DNA of 64,000 nucleotides from Allodiplogaster sudhausi (Eukaryota > Nematoda > Chromadorea > Rhabditida > Diplogasteridae), in the NCBI GenBank assembly GCA_945643635.1, contig CALZFC010000026.1, positions 3,440,501 to 3,504,500 of the forward strand, given 5' to 3'. Shown here one piece after another: positions 38,255 to 51,478 of the stretch. Within the stretch, counting starts at the first letter, position 1; each line of letters begins with the position of its first letter. Made by a program: the position numbers and the translations under genes. The notes below the pieces were generated by a model. It saw only the letters and a list, made by a program, of their open reading frames with translations, was not told the origin of the DNA and made no database searches.

Positions 38255-38921
38255 AAGTGTTCGATAACTGATGAAGGAGTGCCCGTAGCAGACGTGTTCG
38301 TTGTCTCTAGTAGTAATGGTTGTTGATCCATTCACCGCCAACCCCTCTTTCTTCTTTCTTTGGCTCAAAGGAGAGGCTGCTCTATGCCTGTTTCTATCTT
38401 CTTCGAGTTACTGATAACATGGAAGGATGCACTCGACATTCTGTCCTCACTACACTCTCATATTTGTCATTCTGGCTCTGATTCGAGTATTGTCTCTTCT
38501 GTACATTTCTTCAACTCACTCGGCTATTATTCTCTTGCGGCCGTGGTTTTTCAAGGGCACCATGGATGATCTTCCAATCTTGAGGCCCTAGAGGGAATAG
38601 CGTATCCCGTGCTGCGCGCAGGTTTCGCTGCCCACGTACGAAGGTGTTGACACAAAAGGCAAAAACGGATCAACACGAAAAAAAATTTGTATCCATAACG
38701 CGTGACCCAAAGTATGTTGCGGGCAAGCTTCCAAAGTGTAGGCGAACTTGAGAGTGCTGACGATTTAGGAGAGTTCAGGTGAAGAAGAGAGTTAGAGAAG
38801 GAGTGAGAAAGAGACAGGCAGAGAGAGAGAGAGATAGAGAGAGGGAGAAGACAAGGGAGGGGCGGGGGCAGGTCGTGAGGGCCGGAGAGTGGCAGAGGGT
38901 AGCAGTCAGTGGTGAGCGTGG
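35866..38921. other. Probable SoxD first intron or upstream region
   Basis: No coding exon is seen. It contains GA tracts (36420-36490, 36790-36830), CT tracts (37390-37417, 37885-37922) and a 41-bp pure CT run at 38212-38252. Confidence 0.5.
38212..38252 (+). repeat. (CT)n microsatellite, 41 bp
   Basis: An uninterrupted CT run. Confidence 0.9.
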
Positions 38922-40990
38922 ATGTCTTTCAGTACGTCATCGTCGTCGAGTGGCGCTGCGCCCGTGTCCTCCGCGGCGTCCACTTCAGTCGTGGCGGGTG
39001 CTTCTTCTGCCTCGGCCGCTTCCTCCTCTCTCTACAACATCCCCGACATCCTCGCGCATACCGAGAGCGGCTTCACTGTCCTCATCGACGGCGCCACTCT
39101 GCGCAATCTCATCGTCGCGGCAGAGTCCGCCGATGCACGGCAAGAACTGCTGCAGAGCATCATTCGACAGGTTCGAGCAGCCTTCCATTATCTAGGAAAT
39201 AACTGACTGACTCACTGATGCTTTCTCAGAATGTGTAGCTTGATGGTCAACATTTTGAAGAGAGAGAGTGAAGAGAGAGAGAGAGAGAAGTGACAGAGAC
39301 AGAAAAGGGAGAGAGAAGAAGAGAGAAAGAGTGGCAGGTAAGCGAGTGCGAAATTATAAGAAGAGGAAGAAAATAGAGAATAACAGAGTGCGTCTTCTCA
39401 TAACGACAGCAGCATTTGCGTGCTCGTCGTCGATTAATATGTTTGATGCGACCCATGACTGGGCAGAGCCATAATGTCGCCTTCTCTCTCTGTGAATCTC
39501 TTAAGCATTAGCCAGAAAAGCTCAGCAAGGATGAGAGAGAGAGAGAAGAGAAGAATAACACAGAATTGTATAGAGTAAATGAGTGGTTTTAGAGGAAATA
39601 AAGAGAAACTGAAGACGTATAGAAGAAGCTGTAGAAAATAGTAAGGAAAGTGAATGATAATCCGAAAAAAAAGTTTTCTCTCTATCTCAGCTGACATCTT
39701 TGAAAGAGCGCCTCTGCAGTGAAGACACACGAGAAGACGGCGACAAAGAATACCACAACAACCATGAGCAAGCGAACGAGGTTGTTACATCCCTTTCATT
39801 ATTAGATCAAGAGACGCGAATACTAGTCTTTATTTTAGAAACGATATATATATATATATATATATTGTTGATCGTTTGAATGAACTATGGCATAAACCTT
39901 ACATATGCAAGCATTGCTTCTCTATTCAAGTTTTAGAAATGGTTGTCTTCATTCGAGATGACTTTGAATGCGCGAGTGTGTCTATCTTTCTCTCCATCTC
40001 TCTCTCTCTCTCATTTACCCCCTCTCTCACCCTCCCTCCCTCTCTCTATCTCGCATACTCTTCAACTTCCACTCTCTGTTATCTCCATTCAGGCCAAAGA
40101 GCCAGCTGCTACCGTATATTAGGAGAAAGAAAGCGCGCAGCCAAATGTGACGCTCTCTCCTATTCGCTGTCTCGAGCCGAGAAAGGGGAAGAGGAAGAGA
40201 AAGGAAGAGACATCCCTGCGGGAAATCTCTCTTTCTCTAATGCCCTCTCGAGCCCACTGCTCATTCTGCCCATTCTCTCGCCATCCCTCAGTCTCTTTCT
40301 CTCTCTCTTATTCCTGTTATCAAAAGAAAGGTTATTAAAGGGGCAGAAGAGCACACAAACGGGGGAGTGCTTGGCACGCTTGACTCTTTCCAGTGAGACA
40401 TCAGTAATTAACAGACGTGCCCCGGTCATCCTCTCCAAACTCTTTGTGCTTCTCTGACAGTGATGATGACTGATGCGGCTGCATCCCTGATGATAGAGCC
40501 TTTTCCTCCCCTCTCTCCCTCCCTGCTTCCTGCTCTCCCCTTCCGGCTCTCTCCCGACCCTTTCATTCGAGGAGTTGCCATGTTCGGTCGTCATTTCCAT
40601 CTTCTCTCGATTGTTGTCGATTAGACGGAGACCAATCATTATCGCGTTCACTCTGCCATCGCGCGGTCATTGTGTCACAGGAATGATTCAAAAACTCGAA
40701 AACATTATCTGGTTAACACCTTGGCCACAGGACAGACACAGATAAGAGGGAGCAAGTCCAGTGATTAGGGAGGTGGGCAAGTGATACCGAAGAAAGAATA
40801 GCACATAGATGAGTCTCTCTTGCAGAAGATGTCCGGCGCGGGCTCAGGCCTGGACGAGATGCTCCTGCGGCAGCAGCTGCTCTTGCAGCAGCAGAGCCAG
40901 CAGAGACTCATCGCCAGCATGATCGGCGGCGGCCTCTTCTTCCCTGGTCCGTCTCTTCTCTCTCTCTTTCTCTCTCTTTTTCTCTCTCTT

Positions 40991-41023
<33 letters not shown>

Positions 41024-41054
41024 TTCTCTCTTTCTCACTCTCCCTTTCTCTCTC

Positions 41055-41124
<70 letters not shown>

Positions 41125-41882
41125 CCTTTCTCTCTCTTTCTTTCTCTCTTTCTTTCTCTCTATCTCTCTTACTTCAAATGTTACAGTCCTTCTTAGCTTC
41201 ACTTTGTTCTTGCTATTTATTTATTCCGATATTTGAATAGTTTCCATCATGGCATTATATTCACGAAGTTGAAACCGTGCACAGAATGCGCAGTAAGCAC
41301 AGTGATGGTCTCTTTTTCCCGAAAGGGCGCCTTGGTCGGCTGTATAGAAGATGTCTTTGTTTCATGAGATCTGTCTCCTCTCTCACCCTCTCCCCCTCTT
41401 CCGTGCTTGCCCCATTCTTTAGAATGGCGATTGAATGGCCATTCGCGTGTGATGCAATCTTGTTCAGGAGCAGATGTCTTTCTCTTTTCTTCTAACTTTT
41501 GTCCTTCCCGATCCTTTGTGTCTCATGAGAAGAAGAGAAAGAAAGAAGATGGTGCGAAATGGAAGAAAGCGCGCCATTCCAAGTTCTCTCGGGACGACGT
41601 TCTCTGTGTTCAGGGAGCTACGAGCAATTCGCGAGTTCCGGTCTCTTGGGCGCAGCTCAAGGTGCGGCTCTTCTTGGCGCGGCCGCCGCCACCGGCTCTC
41701 CATCCACTCCGACTCCTCTCCTCAGCAAGGAAAAGCTGCCCGAGCACCCTCTCAATCTCAGCGGCCGATCCACTGAAGCCGGTCACTCGAGCAACAACAA
41801 CAACTCCTCTGCCACCAACAACAACCTCATCGGTCGACTCTCATTCTCCATTCCGCCGCCCTTCGCCTCTGACGGTTGGTAT

Positions 41883-41928
<46 letters not shown>

Positions 41929-43069
41929 CGAGAGAGAGAGAAAGAGAGAGAGAGATCATTCCGAAATCTTATCCATTTCCAGGAGGCCCCTTCCCCAGTC
42001 ACTCGCCAGCGTCGTCAGGGAAGAGCACTCCCGGTGGAGGGGCATCTTGTGGTGGCGAGAGCAGCCAGCTGAGTGGCCCGCCCCCGCGGACTCAGACAAA
42101 GTCGCCAAATCACATCAAGAGGCCGATGAATGCCTTCATGGTCTGGGCACGAGATGAGCGACGCAAGATTCTCAAGGCCTGCCCAGACATGCACAACTCG
42201 AACATCAGCAAGATTTTAGGTAATTAAGATTCTAATTAGGAGTAGACTGCCTTCCATCCCCTCACTCATTCGCCCGCATCTCTGCAGGGTCCAAGTGGAA
42301 GGCCATGTCCAACACTGAGAAGCAGCCGTACTACGAGGAGCAGTCGCGTCTCTCCAAACTTCACATGGAGCAGCATCCTGATTATCGCTATAGGTGCATG
42401 CCGCCTTCCAAGTGTTACTTTTGACATTTAAAGGAGTCGAATTACTATTTTTGTAGTCACATGTGTATTCTGGTAAGATTAGCTAAAGTGCAATCCGATT
42501 AGTTTTTTTTTTAAACAACCCAGCTAAAACAATATTTGGTGCTACTCTCGCTTGTCCCACATTGTAAGGCAAGAGTGTAACCAGCTAAAAGTAGAAAGTC
42601 ATCGGCTAATTTACTTACATGCTCTCTATTCATTCTTTATTGCACTCTAATACTAATTATTATTCTTCCGTGACAAATATTAAATATAAAAAAGGAATTG
42701 TGCACTTTTGCGACCTTTTTAAATAGTATCATTTGGGGTTCAAATATTCGTAATTAAAAATGAGAATGCCCTATGAAAGAAATTGATTAAGAAAAATACA
42801 GAATTTTTTCCAGGCCACGCCCAAAGCGAACGTGCGTAGTGGATGGGAAGAAGGTGAGAATCACAGAGTACAAGAATATGATGAAGACGAAGGGGGGAGG
42901 TTCGGGAGCTTCTTCTGCGTCGGCCTCTGCAGTCGGAGTGAAGACGGAGTGGGAGAGTGACGGCGCCTCTCCGCCCACGCAGCTGGACTACGCCGGCCTC
43001 GCTGCCTCCACCACGTCGCTCCTCGCAGACCTCACTCATCATCATCATCTACTACAGACTGCCGAGTAA
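38922..43069 (+). CDS. egl-13: SoxD-family HMG-box transcription factor (EGL-13 type)
   Basis: A sequence-specific DNA-binding regulator; C. elegans EGL-13 acts in uterine and neuronal fate. Exons: 38922-39170, 40826-40946, 41614-41874, 41983-42219, 42288-42393 and 42814-43069, giving 409 aa from the ATG at 38922. Alternatively the first exon starts at an acceptor at 38933 and joins the exon at 35618. The N-terminus is Ser/Ala-rich. A glutamine-rich segment ([15 protein letters not shown]) corresponds to the SoxD coiled-coil/Q region but is short. PLNLS near residue 160 is a CtBP-binding motif, as in Sox5/6. The HMG box (about 254-325) has [33 protein letters not shown] and [14 protein letters not shown], followed by the SoxD tail [14 protein letters not shown]. 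The C-terminus is short and ends in a His run. Large introns carry CT or GA tracts. Confidence 0.92.
39846..39866. repeat. (TA)n microsatellite
   Basis: About ten TA units inside the large SoxD intron. Confidence 0.85.
40955..41172 (+). repeat. Long CT-rich tract in SoxD intron
   Basis: Over 200 bp of CT with TTTC and CCC interruptions begins within 10 bp of the donor at 40947. The long Ser/Leu frame across it is not coding. Confidence 0.9.
41884..41956 (+). repeat. (GA)n tract in SoxD intron
   Basis: A GA run fills most of the 108-bp intron between 41874 and 41983, so this intron is purine-rich almost to its acceptor. Confidence 0.9.
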
Positions 43070-44357
43070 TCACTCCATTCTAATCATCACTTCTCCTTGC
43101 ATTCCGTGAGCCACTCACTTTGAGACATGATCTGTTATTCGTTCTCTCTCTTGCACTCCCTTCCAATAATGAATGCCTTTCCTTGCCGCGCACCTCACCT
43201 CCTCAGAGATCTTCTTGCATACAGTGTTCAGTCATAGCTTTACCCGCCATGGGCACCAGGGGAGTAATCATTCGTGTCTCTTCTGCTTCTTCATTCATGA
43301 AACGGTGCAGTTGACGACAACCTCTATTGTTCCTTGTCCGTCTAATGGATTTTACTGTCATTACTTAGTGCATTTCTACCATTGACTTCTAGCATATTTG
43401 CAGATTCTTCTTTTCCATTGAAACGGATGTCGCCTTTATAACGTATCTTGTTATTTTCCCATGGTCTCTTTCAGATCTGTATACTAAAGACTCTCGATGG
43501 TCATCTACACATCAGCAGATACTCTCACCCTACCTTACAGAAAGCATGACTAAAATAATTTATAGTGTGTTGCGTCCTCAAATGGCCTCGAGTTTCCATG
43601 AATGCTTTCCGCTTTCCAAACCAATGTGTTACATACACCATGTTGCATCTCTGTTGCGTAGATCTGCTGTCGACAACACAAGTGATTGCATATCAAATGC
43701 TAAAACTTATTCCTATCCGCATTGTCTTTTGAATGCGTTATTCAGATTCTCACAGATATGTATGTTTGTTGTATTTGTTATATCGTCATAATGTTTACAG
43801 TATTTCTGTCGTGTATTACGCACCCGGATTCATTTGAAATACACATAATACTAGTCGAATAGATAGTTTCACAGCATTATTCATTGCTAATCGGACGATG
43901 GATAAGTTAATCGCCCACCTTTTTGTCCGTGCTTGGTTCATACGATACTAGTGGATGAATAAAAACAAATTGTTCGCGTATTTTTTTGGAATTCTTGCCA
44001 TCATTAAAAACAAAGATCTCGTTATCTCAAAGACTTCAAAACACGTTTGCGTCCAAGACTTCTTACAGTAGACATGGAGATAAAGAAGGAGAAAGAAGGT
44101 TCTTTCTTCTCGACCACACTAAAATAAATAATGCATTAATCGTCGAAGAAGAGAGATGGAAGAGAAAGGGGAGAAAATGAAGAGGAGAAAAGTAAGAAGC
44201 GGAAATTATTCTTGACAAGAATTATCGTGGTACGCTAGGTAGGCACATAGATGCTCGGATATGCAAGGAGAGGAAGCGAGACGATTGGTGGAGAAAGACT
44301 CCTGCCAGATGGCCTATGGAGGAGAATTGGAGAGAGAGAGGCCGAGAGAGTAAGAGC

Positions 44358-44420
<63 letters not shown>

Positions 44421-45117
44421 AGAAGAAGAAGAAGCATCAGGTAGGTAGGAGACAACATCCGCATAAACTCCGCGTTGCCTTCAGTTCTGAGTATGAATTG
44501 ATTGCTGTCAATATCGTTGAGGGACTTTATACATATACATACACTTCTTTAACAACAGTAAATGCACTAAATAGAAGGCAGGCATATTATGTTCAATATA
44601 TTGAATGGTGTTAAATAGATCTTAACTTCTCTTTCCTTATGACACCTGGAATTCTTCCGAGAGAATTACCGACTGGCATTCATTCATGCAATCCGCGAGG
44701 CAGCTATCAGCAGATGCCCAATCAGTGACAATGGAATAGAAATGGTGAGCATTTTTTATAGAAATAAAACAAAATGACTCGTTGCTCAGAAGCGAAGAGC
44801 TGCGAGAGAGCAAAGAAAATCGGGAAAGAATAAAAGATGAAAGAGCTGATCGAAAGTGGCAGGGCCCTCGAGCATGCATATATTATATGTAGTGTGTGCT
44901 CAATCTGTTTAATTGATAAAAAAGAAGAAACTAGCATGAGCGAGATCTCGGAGGTTATCGGAATACCCAGAAGAAGAAGCAAAAGAGAACGACGACGTCC
45001 TCCTTGCTGGCCTTGGAGTGGCAGCAGGAAGGCACATGGAACAATGGCTGATTCGTAACCACGTGTCATGTACATACATTCCTAGCTGACAACTCATTCT
45101 TGCAATACAAAGCAGTA
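43070..45117. other. Convergent intergenic region, SoxD 3'UTR and DM13/GPI 3' end
   Basis: No gene is seen. A possible SoxD polyadenylation signal AATAAA is at 43958-43963. A GA tract with a GAA tail lies at 44336-44430. Confidence 0.55.
44336..44430 (+). repeat. (GA)n and (GAA)n microsatellite
   Basis: A GA run followed by six GAA units. Confidence 0.88.
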
Positions 45118-48100
45118 TCAGACTAGTAGAGGGGCAAGAACGAGAAGAGAGAAGAAGAGAGCGGAGAGAGAGCGGAGAGCAGCAGACGCAGTGAGCGCGC
45201 CGTCCATCTGGCTCTGCTGTCGCCAGCTCTCGCACTCGAATGGCTCCTCGGTCCAATCGGGCAGCGGCGGCAACTCGTGCACGATGTGAATCTTGTAGCC
45301 CATGTTGTAGGTAGAGTAGCTCTGCAAAATATATTTATATATTAATCTGATTTGTCATTGAGGATGTTCATTAGATTGGCGCAATAGAAAACAAAGAGAG
45401 ACATTGTAATAGAGCGTGTCTGGAGTGGTGTCGTCGGGAGTGAAGGAGAAGATGGCCGGCCGCTTGTTCTCCTCGCACTTTGGCCGGAGCTGCTTGCGGA
45501 AGTCGACGAAGGAAGAGAAGGAGTCCGCGGAGGCTTCTGCGTTGTCGCCCGTCCACACGGTAAGTCTGCCCGCCGTCTGGCTCGGCTCTGCGCCGGCGTA
45601 GATCTTCACTTGCTGCAAAGTCATTTGTACATACATATGCATAAAATACTTATGTAATTGAATATATAATTCATACTAAATATTAATAATAACAGAGATA
45701 TATAAGCCTATACGTATAAGAATCCCATATAAACTGCTAACATCACGCTCGTCCTGCGTCAGCTTGCAGTATCCGCCGTATGGGTCGTCCGAGATGTAGA
45801 GAGGATTGAACTGCGAATCGGAAGTGGCATTGCTGTCGCCTCCTTCGACACTGCAATTAAACAGAGCTTGTCTTGTTCCATTGGAATACATAACAAAAAT
45901 TCATATTTTAAATAAATTCCGTTTTAAAATGTATTTCGTACATGAAGGTGTAGGTGACGTGGCGTCTGAGATAGATGTCTGCTAGGTATCCATTGACGTA
46001 CCAAACATAAGGCGCGGGACGGGAATGGGTCTTTGCCTGCAATAGATAAGCTCTCTTTACAAGCAGCCATTATTATTATACACATTCTAATACTTCGAGG
46101 CTGCCTTCCTTCTTCAAGTACAGGCTGGTGACTTCATAGACATTTTTACGCGATTTTTATAATTCGTCGGTTGATTACCATTAACTTGAACGCAAAAAGT
46201 AATTACGATTTTTTTAAAGTCAATACTAATGTTTTGTCGCTAGAATATTATAGTGAATACCTGATAACCCTTCTTTCCTCCGGGAAGTCCAAGTTGGAAT
46301 GTGAAGTTTTTACGCAGGTCTGTACCAAGAAGTGAGATCGTTGGCCATGCTCCAGTTGTTCCACTTTTCACCTCATCGAACTAAACATACTATATATATA
46401 TGTACATACATACATTTCGAACAGCTTGCAGTGAAGCGAGTTCATTCTCTGATGCTGAATACAACTATCATGTGATAATGCTTCCATTGTTATGTGCCTA
46501 CAAACTTTGATAGCTACTATATCACATATGATTTGTTCAGTGCTTACTCGTTTCTGCTGTGGGACGAAGGGAGGAATGCGCGAGTTGATGTCTGAGACGG
46601 TGACGTGGCCAAAGTCCACCTGGAACTTGTAGCAGTAGATGGAGATCCAGTCGATGTGCTCAATGTCGTAGTCATCTGGAAGAGTCAGCAGAATGTCCTG
46701 TCCTCCTCGGTAGTGCTCGTTCATTGCAGTGATCCTGCAAACAATTAGCTTTTTTTGAAAAAGAAAGGAACCATGCGGTCATTAATTTACCTGTACCTTC
46801 GCGGTTTTGATTTGCTTATACAGTGATGTTCCTCCAAAATGGCCGATATGTTCCAATCAGCGCGCATTAAATATCTCATTGCAGACACCTTTAACCATAT
46901 TGAGTTTATTTTTGTTAAAAAGTAAATCAAATTCCACATACAGCACAACTATTACTTTATTCCAAATATGAGCTTGAAAGAAGTAACATGATTGTGAAGT
47001 TTTTGTTTGGCGATGAGGTCTAATCTTTGAGCCTCATTTTAGCCCTCAAAAGAAAGCCACCTTACCCTCAATTATAGTGTGCTAGATGTGGAAAAACAAG
47101 GCGAATCTAAAAATATAAGGATCTTTTCATATGGTTTACTTGCTAACGAGCTACGACTTGCGTGCTGATTGGAACATTACGCGCGCTGCGTTCCAAATCG
47201 GCCATTTTGGCGGTACATCACTGTACATCTTTACTAACTACTAGACATATTTTTTCAACTTGCTAATTTCTGAAGTTTATTAATGTCGATTGATGGTCAC
47301 AATTGCTTTTATTGAACTGATACATACAACGCAACATTTGAATAATCGATTTCCTTATCTCAAAAGTCTTTGGACGCTCGTTTTGCGCTCTCTCTCTCTT
47401 TGTTCTTCTAATAGAACAGGAGCTTTGTTGCTTCTCATTCATTCCTTTCTCTCTGATCAGATATTCAGTGGCCTCTTTTCTGAGCATACGAATGAAGGCA
47501 GATTCAAAGACTTCTCTTGTCCGAATGCAGCTGCAGACACCTTTCTCTCTCTCTCGCTTCCACTTTTTGTCTTCTTCTCCTTCTCTTCCTTCTCCCTCCT
47601 CCGACTGACAATTCGGGTGTGTCTCTTCCCTTGATCGGCACTTTGACACCTGCGTCATAAGCAACATTTGGGCCGCGTCCGACGAAAAAGTAGCCATCTT
47701 AAAGAGAGAGAGAGAGAATGGGATTAAAGAGATTAAGAGGCTGCACGATAAAGAGACCAAGTCAGTTGGAATGAGTCATACGGTGATTTAGCAGTTCAAT
47801 TACGTTTCTCTTACAGCTTCCAATGAAACATACAAATTTAAAGGTAAATAATGTATCGACTTAAAGATGAGTGAGAAGTTGAGCAAGATGAGATTGTGAA
47901 AACGGAATAGCCAATCCCGGTTAATCCTCGAAGATAAACTCTGCGTACGCTATTTCCTAATGCTTCATTCATTGCTGGGATATGGAAGGAGGAGAGAGAA
48001 AAGAACGCCGACCGACCGGGTGCTTTGTCTCCTTCGAAAGTGAAGCCGTAGACCTTGATCGTGCGGCGGTCGACGACAAGAATGGGCCCGGAGCCGACTG

Positions 48101-50168
48101 AGTAACGGCTGCCCTTCAGGCCGGCCGCCAAGAACTTGTGGCGAGGCACGGTCAGGGTCTCCGGAATCGGAAGGGACGAGAATGTTTGCTGAAAATAAAG
48201 CTATCCCTAATGCAATAAATACGAGGTGATAGCGAAAGGAACCTTGAATTTGAAGCTAAAAAGTGAGAAGGAGCGGAACGAGGAGATCTTCCGCTGGCCT
48301 GGCAGGAGCAGCAGAACTCGCGCAGCATTTGTATACGCTCCAATCGGCGTGATTCTCAAATGGTTTCATATAGTTTATTTACCACAAAAGTCAATTCTTA
48401 TGAGAAATCCATAATAATGTGATAAATTGAATAGATAAGCAAGTAGCTACCCATATTCGAAGGAGGGGATCTTGGTCCCATTCACCGTCGGATTCTCCTC
48501 GCGGTCCAGCCAGAAATAGAGGTCTGCAACACCAATGGCCTCATATGGCTCATATGCTTTTTTTTCTTCTTGTGTAAAACACGGCCTCGGTGCAGTGCTG
48601 TCCAGATTAGTTGTCGTGACTGAATTTTGCATAGAAATGAAATGAAGTGTGCACTTCCTGGACCCGCATAATTGGACTGCCAAGTGGAGCAGCCCCTCTC
48701 CACTCACGACATGCTTCTTCTTCTTCCTTATCTTCTCCCCTGAAGAGGGAGAAGCTGCGCAGCTCTCTGCTCTGGTCAGTGTTGTGCTTTCCCATGCCCA
48801 TACTCTGGCGTGCGAATTTGGAAGAGGAGAGAGGGCGCGGACAGTGAAGTGAGTGGCCACTGGATGGCCAGGCCACTCAGTGGCGGCCGCCAAGAAAGCT
48901 CCTCTCTGCCTTTCTCTCCCCCTCTCTCTCTCTCTACTCAACCTCCCTCTCTTTCTCTCTCTACCTCTCTCCCTCTCTACCCTTCCTTCGCTCTCTGCGT
49001 CTCTCTCCACTATTCTCTTCCGGCAAATGTCGCCGCATTCACTCGAGGCCTTCACGGCTATACCAATTAATAAGGAGAGCAATTGAGCGGTTGTCCCGAA
49101 AAGGTAGCAAACGCCTCCTCATTGCCCTTACCTACAGAGGTACCTCTTAGCAGTTTGACCAGTCTTTCTCTTCTTTGGCCCTTCTTCTTCCCCTTCTCTC
49201 TCAGTCTCTCTCAATCTCGGCTTCTCTCCAATTGCTTGATCTCTTACTCGCTCTCTCGCTCTCTCTTTCTCTCTCTCTCTATCTCTCTTCCTCTCTCTCT
49301 CTCTCTCTCCCTTTCTCTCTCTCTTTCTCTCTCTCTCTCTTGGTGCGTGCGACCTCCACTGTGACACGGTTTCCTGCTGGCCACGAGCAGTCAGAACATG
49401 AATCTCTTCCCCGAACCAATCCGTACAAGGAGCTGGAAATGTGTAAGAGACACCATTGGGTTCGGTGAAAAAAGGAAAAACGTAGCAACCATTTTCTCTT
49501 TTTCTCCTTCACTTTCGCTTTCTTCATCTCCCTGTACATATGAGAAGACGTGATTAAAAGGCAAAGTATGTAGATTGAAACGGGTTCAGGATTGAAGAAG
49601 GCAAGAAAAAAAAGGAAGAGCTTCCAAACAGATCAACTAGTTTGGTGGCTTTGAACGAGCTATCTACATACTCTTAGATTTTGACAAAATAATCAAGATC
49701 GAAGTCAGGAATATAATATTATGTGGTATTATTATACTTTACTGTTTTCCATACTAGTCTAGAAACGAATGAAGAAAATATGCTAGGGATTTGCTAAAGA
49801 AAGATACCTGGATCCTTTCCGTTGTAGGTGAAGTTGATAATCTGCAGCGCGGTGTCGTTGATAACGTAGACTCGACCAGAGACATCGCCGTCAAGGAGAT
49901 TGGGCAGATCTCCGAGGAAGACGCCGTATTCCGCGTTGTAGTCATTGACGGCGGCGGATTGGGACGGCGCCGTTCCACTCTCTTCAGCGACGCACACTCG
50001 AGAAGTACACATCATTTTATTCTTCTTCTTCTTCTTCTTCTCCTTTCATTCAGCACTCCTCTTTACGTGAAAAACAAACAAAGAGCAAACGATTGAAAAC
50101 AACATACGGTGGAGGAGGACGGCGGTGGTGACAAGGAACTGCAGTGGATGAAAGGGCGTGAGTGCCAT
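45118..50168 (-). CDS. DM13-domain and plastocyanin-like protein, Skeletor/Knickkopf family, GPI-anchored
   Basis: An extracellular protein; family members organise cuticle or chitin matrix in arthropods, but the nematode role is unknown. Exons (minus): 50168-50108, 49996-49808, 48523-48451, 48354-48243, 48188-48017, 47697-47610, 46734-46548, 46380-46261, 46036-45942, 45850-45742, 45612-45403 and 45321-45118, giving 539 aa. A signal peptide lies in residues 1 to about 20. DM13 no. 1 (about 40-145) has RVYVINDTALQIINFTYNG and DLYFWLD. DM13 no. 2 (about 165-270) has PILVVDRRTIKVYGFTFEG, GYFFVGRGP and LLTLPDDYD. A plastocyanin-like region (about 330-500) has PYVWYVNGYLADIYL and NPLYISDDPYGGYC. 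The end is a hydrophobic tail (LFFSLLVLAPLLV) typical of GPI attachment. The DOMON domain found between these parts in Knickkopf was not found. Confidence 0.85.
46821..47223. mobile_element. Mariner-type MITE with TA target duplication
   Basis: The two ends are inverted repeats: the left end starts CAGTGATGTTCCTCCAAAAT and the reverse complement of the right end starts CAGTGATGTACCGCCAAAAT. Similarity continues through GGCCGAT and, with a small indel, GTTCCAATCAGC. TA dinucleotides flank both ends (46819-46820, 47224-47225), the target duplication of Tc1/mariner elements. The 403-bp element has no transposase frame. It lies wholly inside an intron of the DM13/GPI gene (47609-46735). Confidence 0.88.
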
Positions 50169-51439
50169 TCTGCCACGGAGAAGATTGGACTGCGCTGACG
50201 ATGCAACGCCAGTCCTGTTAAGAACAAACAAACTGGCTTGAGATAAAGTTATTGTCAGAGATGGCGAGAAACGTTCGGTGCGACGCAAAGATAACAGAAA
50301 ATGAATAACTGATAGAAGAGATTGGAGTGAATCATTAGCCGTTACACGTAATGTGGGTCTTTGAAATGGTATCGTGAAGACGGAGACATGAGAGGCTCTC
50401 TCTCTCTCTCTCCAAGGACATTCGAGGAATAGCGGAAGAGGCATGAGACAGAGAAGGAGACAAAGAGAGAACGAGAGAGAGACAGAGAGAGAGAGCGGTT
50501 GAATGAGAGACGCAGAGATGGCTGAAGAGAGCTTGTGGCGATTACATCTTTCGCTATATCAAGTGAGGCGGAACGAACTTGATCCATCAAAATCGCCCGG
50601 CTGGAGGCTGGGAATGGAAGAGCTGGAGATATGTATATGGCACAGAGGCAAAAGCAAGCACGACAGTTGGGATAAGCGGACAAAGGAAGAGATAGAGAAG
50701 GAGATGAAGAGAGGGCGAGAGAAAGCGAGAGAGTGAGAGAACGACAGAGAGAGAGAGAACGAGAGAGAGAGAGAGAGAGTCTTGTTGTAGATCGCTTAGA
50801 TGAAGCAGCGGCTAATGTGTATTTCGCGAGAAGCGGCTTCAGGGTTGAGATCGGGCCCCTGATTGGCTTATCACTACGTTGAGTGGAGTGCGCAGCGACT
50901 TCTTCACGCCAGAACAAACAAAGACCGGCGGAGGAAACTCAAAAGGAAACCCTACTCTGAGGGCTGGAGATTGTGGAGAAGCTTTCTCTCGATGATCAAG
51001 CCATTTAAATGACTCAAAAAGAACAAGAATGAGTGTCCAGTTGCCACGAGCCATAGTCAGCCCACTTCAGATGAGAGCTCTTTTTTCAAGCGGCGCAGAG
51101 AGACAGAGAGAATGAGAGAAGCAGGGAAGAGACAGAAGAAGTGGTGGAAGATGAGAATGGTGTGGAAAGTGCTTGTGAAAGATGTGGAAGAAAAGGAGGC
51201 GAGAATGGATCTGAGAGAGACAGGATAAGAGAGAGAGAGTGAGGAAAAAGAGATATAGAGAGAGGATGGAGAGAAAATGAGATGAAGGGAGTAACTGCGG
51301 AGAGTGGACAGCACCTGATCACACACACAGATCCAAAGATAGAGCGGAGGAAACGGCTGGATGGGGCAAGCAAGTGGCTCTTGCTTGCTTCTTGGCGCGT
51401 AATGCCCTGATTAGAAGAGCGGATTACCCTCTCACATTC

Positions 51440-51441
<2 letters not shown>

Positions 51442-51473
<32 letters not shown>
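51442..51473 (+). repeat. (CT)n microsatellite
   Basis: A pure CT run of about 32 bp. Confidence 0.85.

Positions 51474-51478
<5 letters not shown>

Noticed and set aside
40820..41236. Long frame continuing from the SoxD glutamine exon into Ser/Leu repeats
   Set aside because: A donor at 40947 ends the exon and the next exon restores SoxD similarity in phase; the rest is an intronic CT tract.
50342..50917. 191-codon minus-strand frame
   Set aside because: Ser/Leu low complexity over GA tracts.
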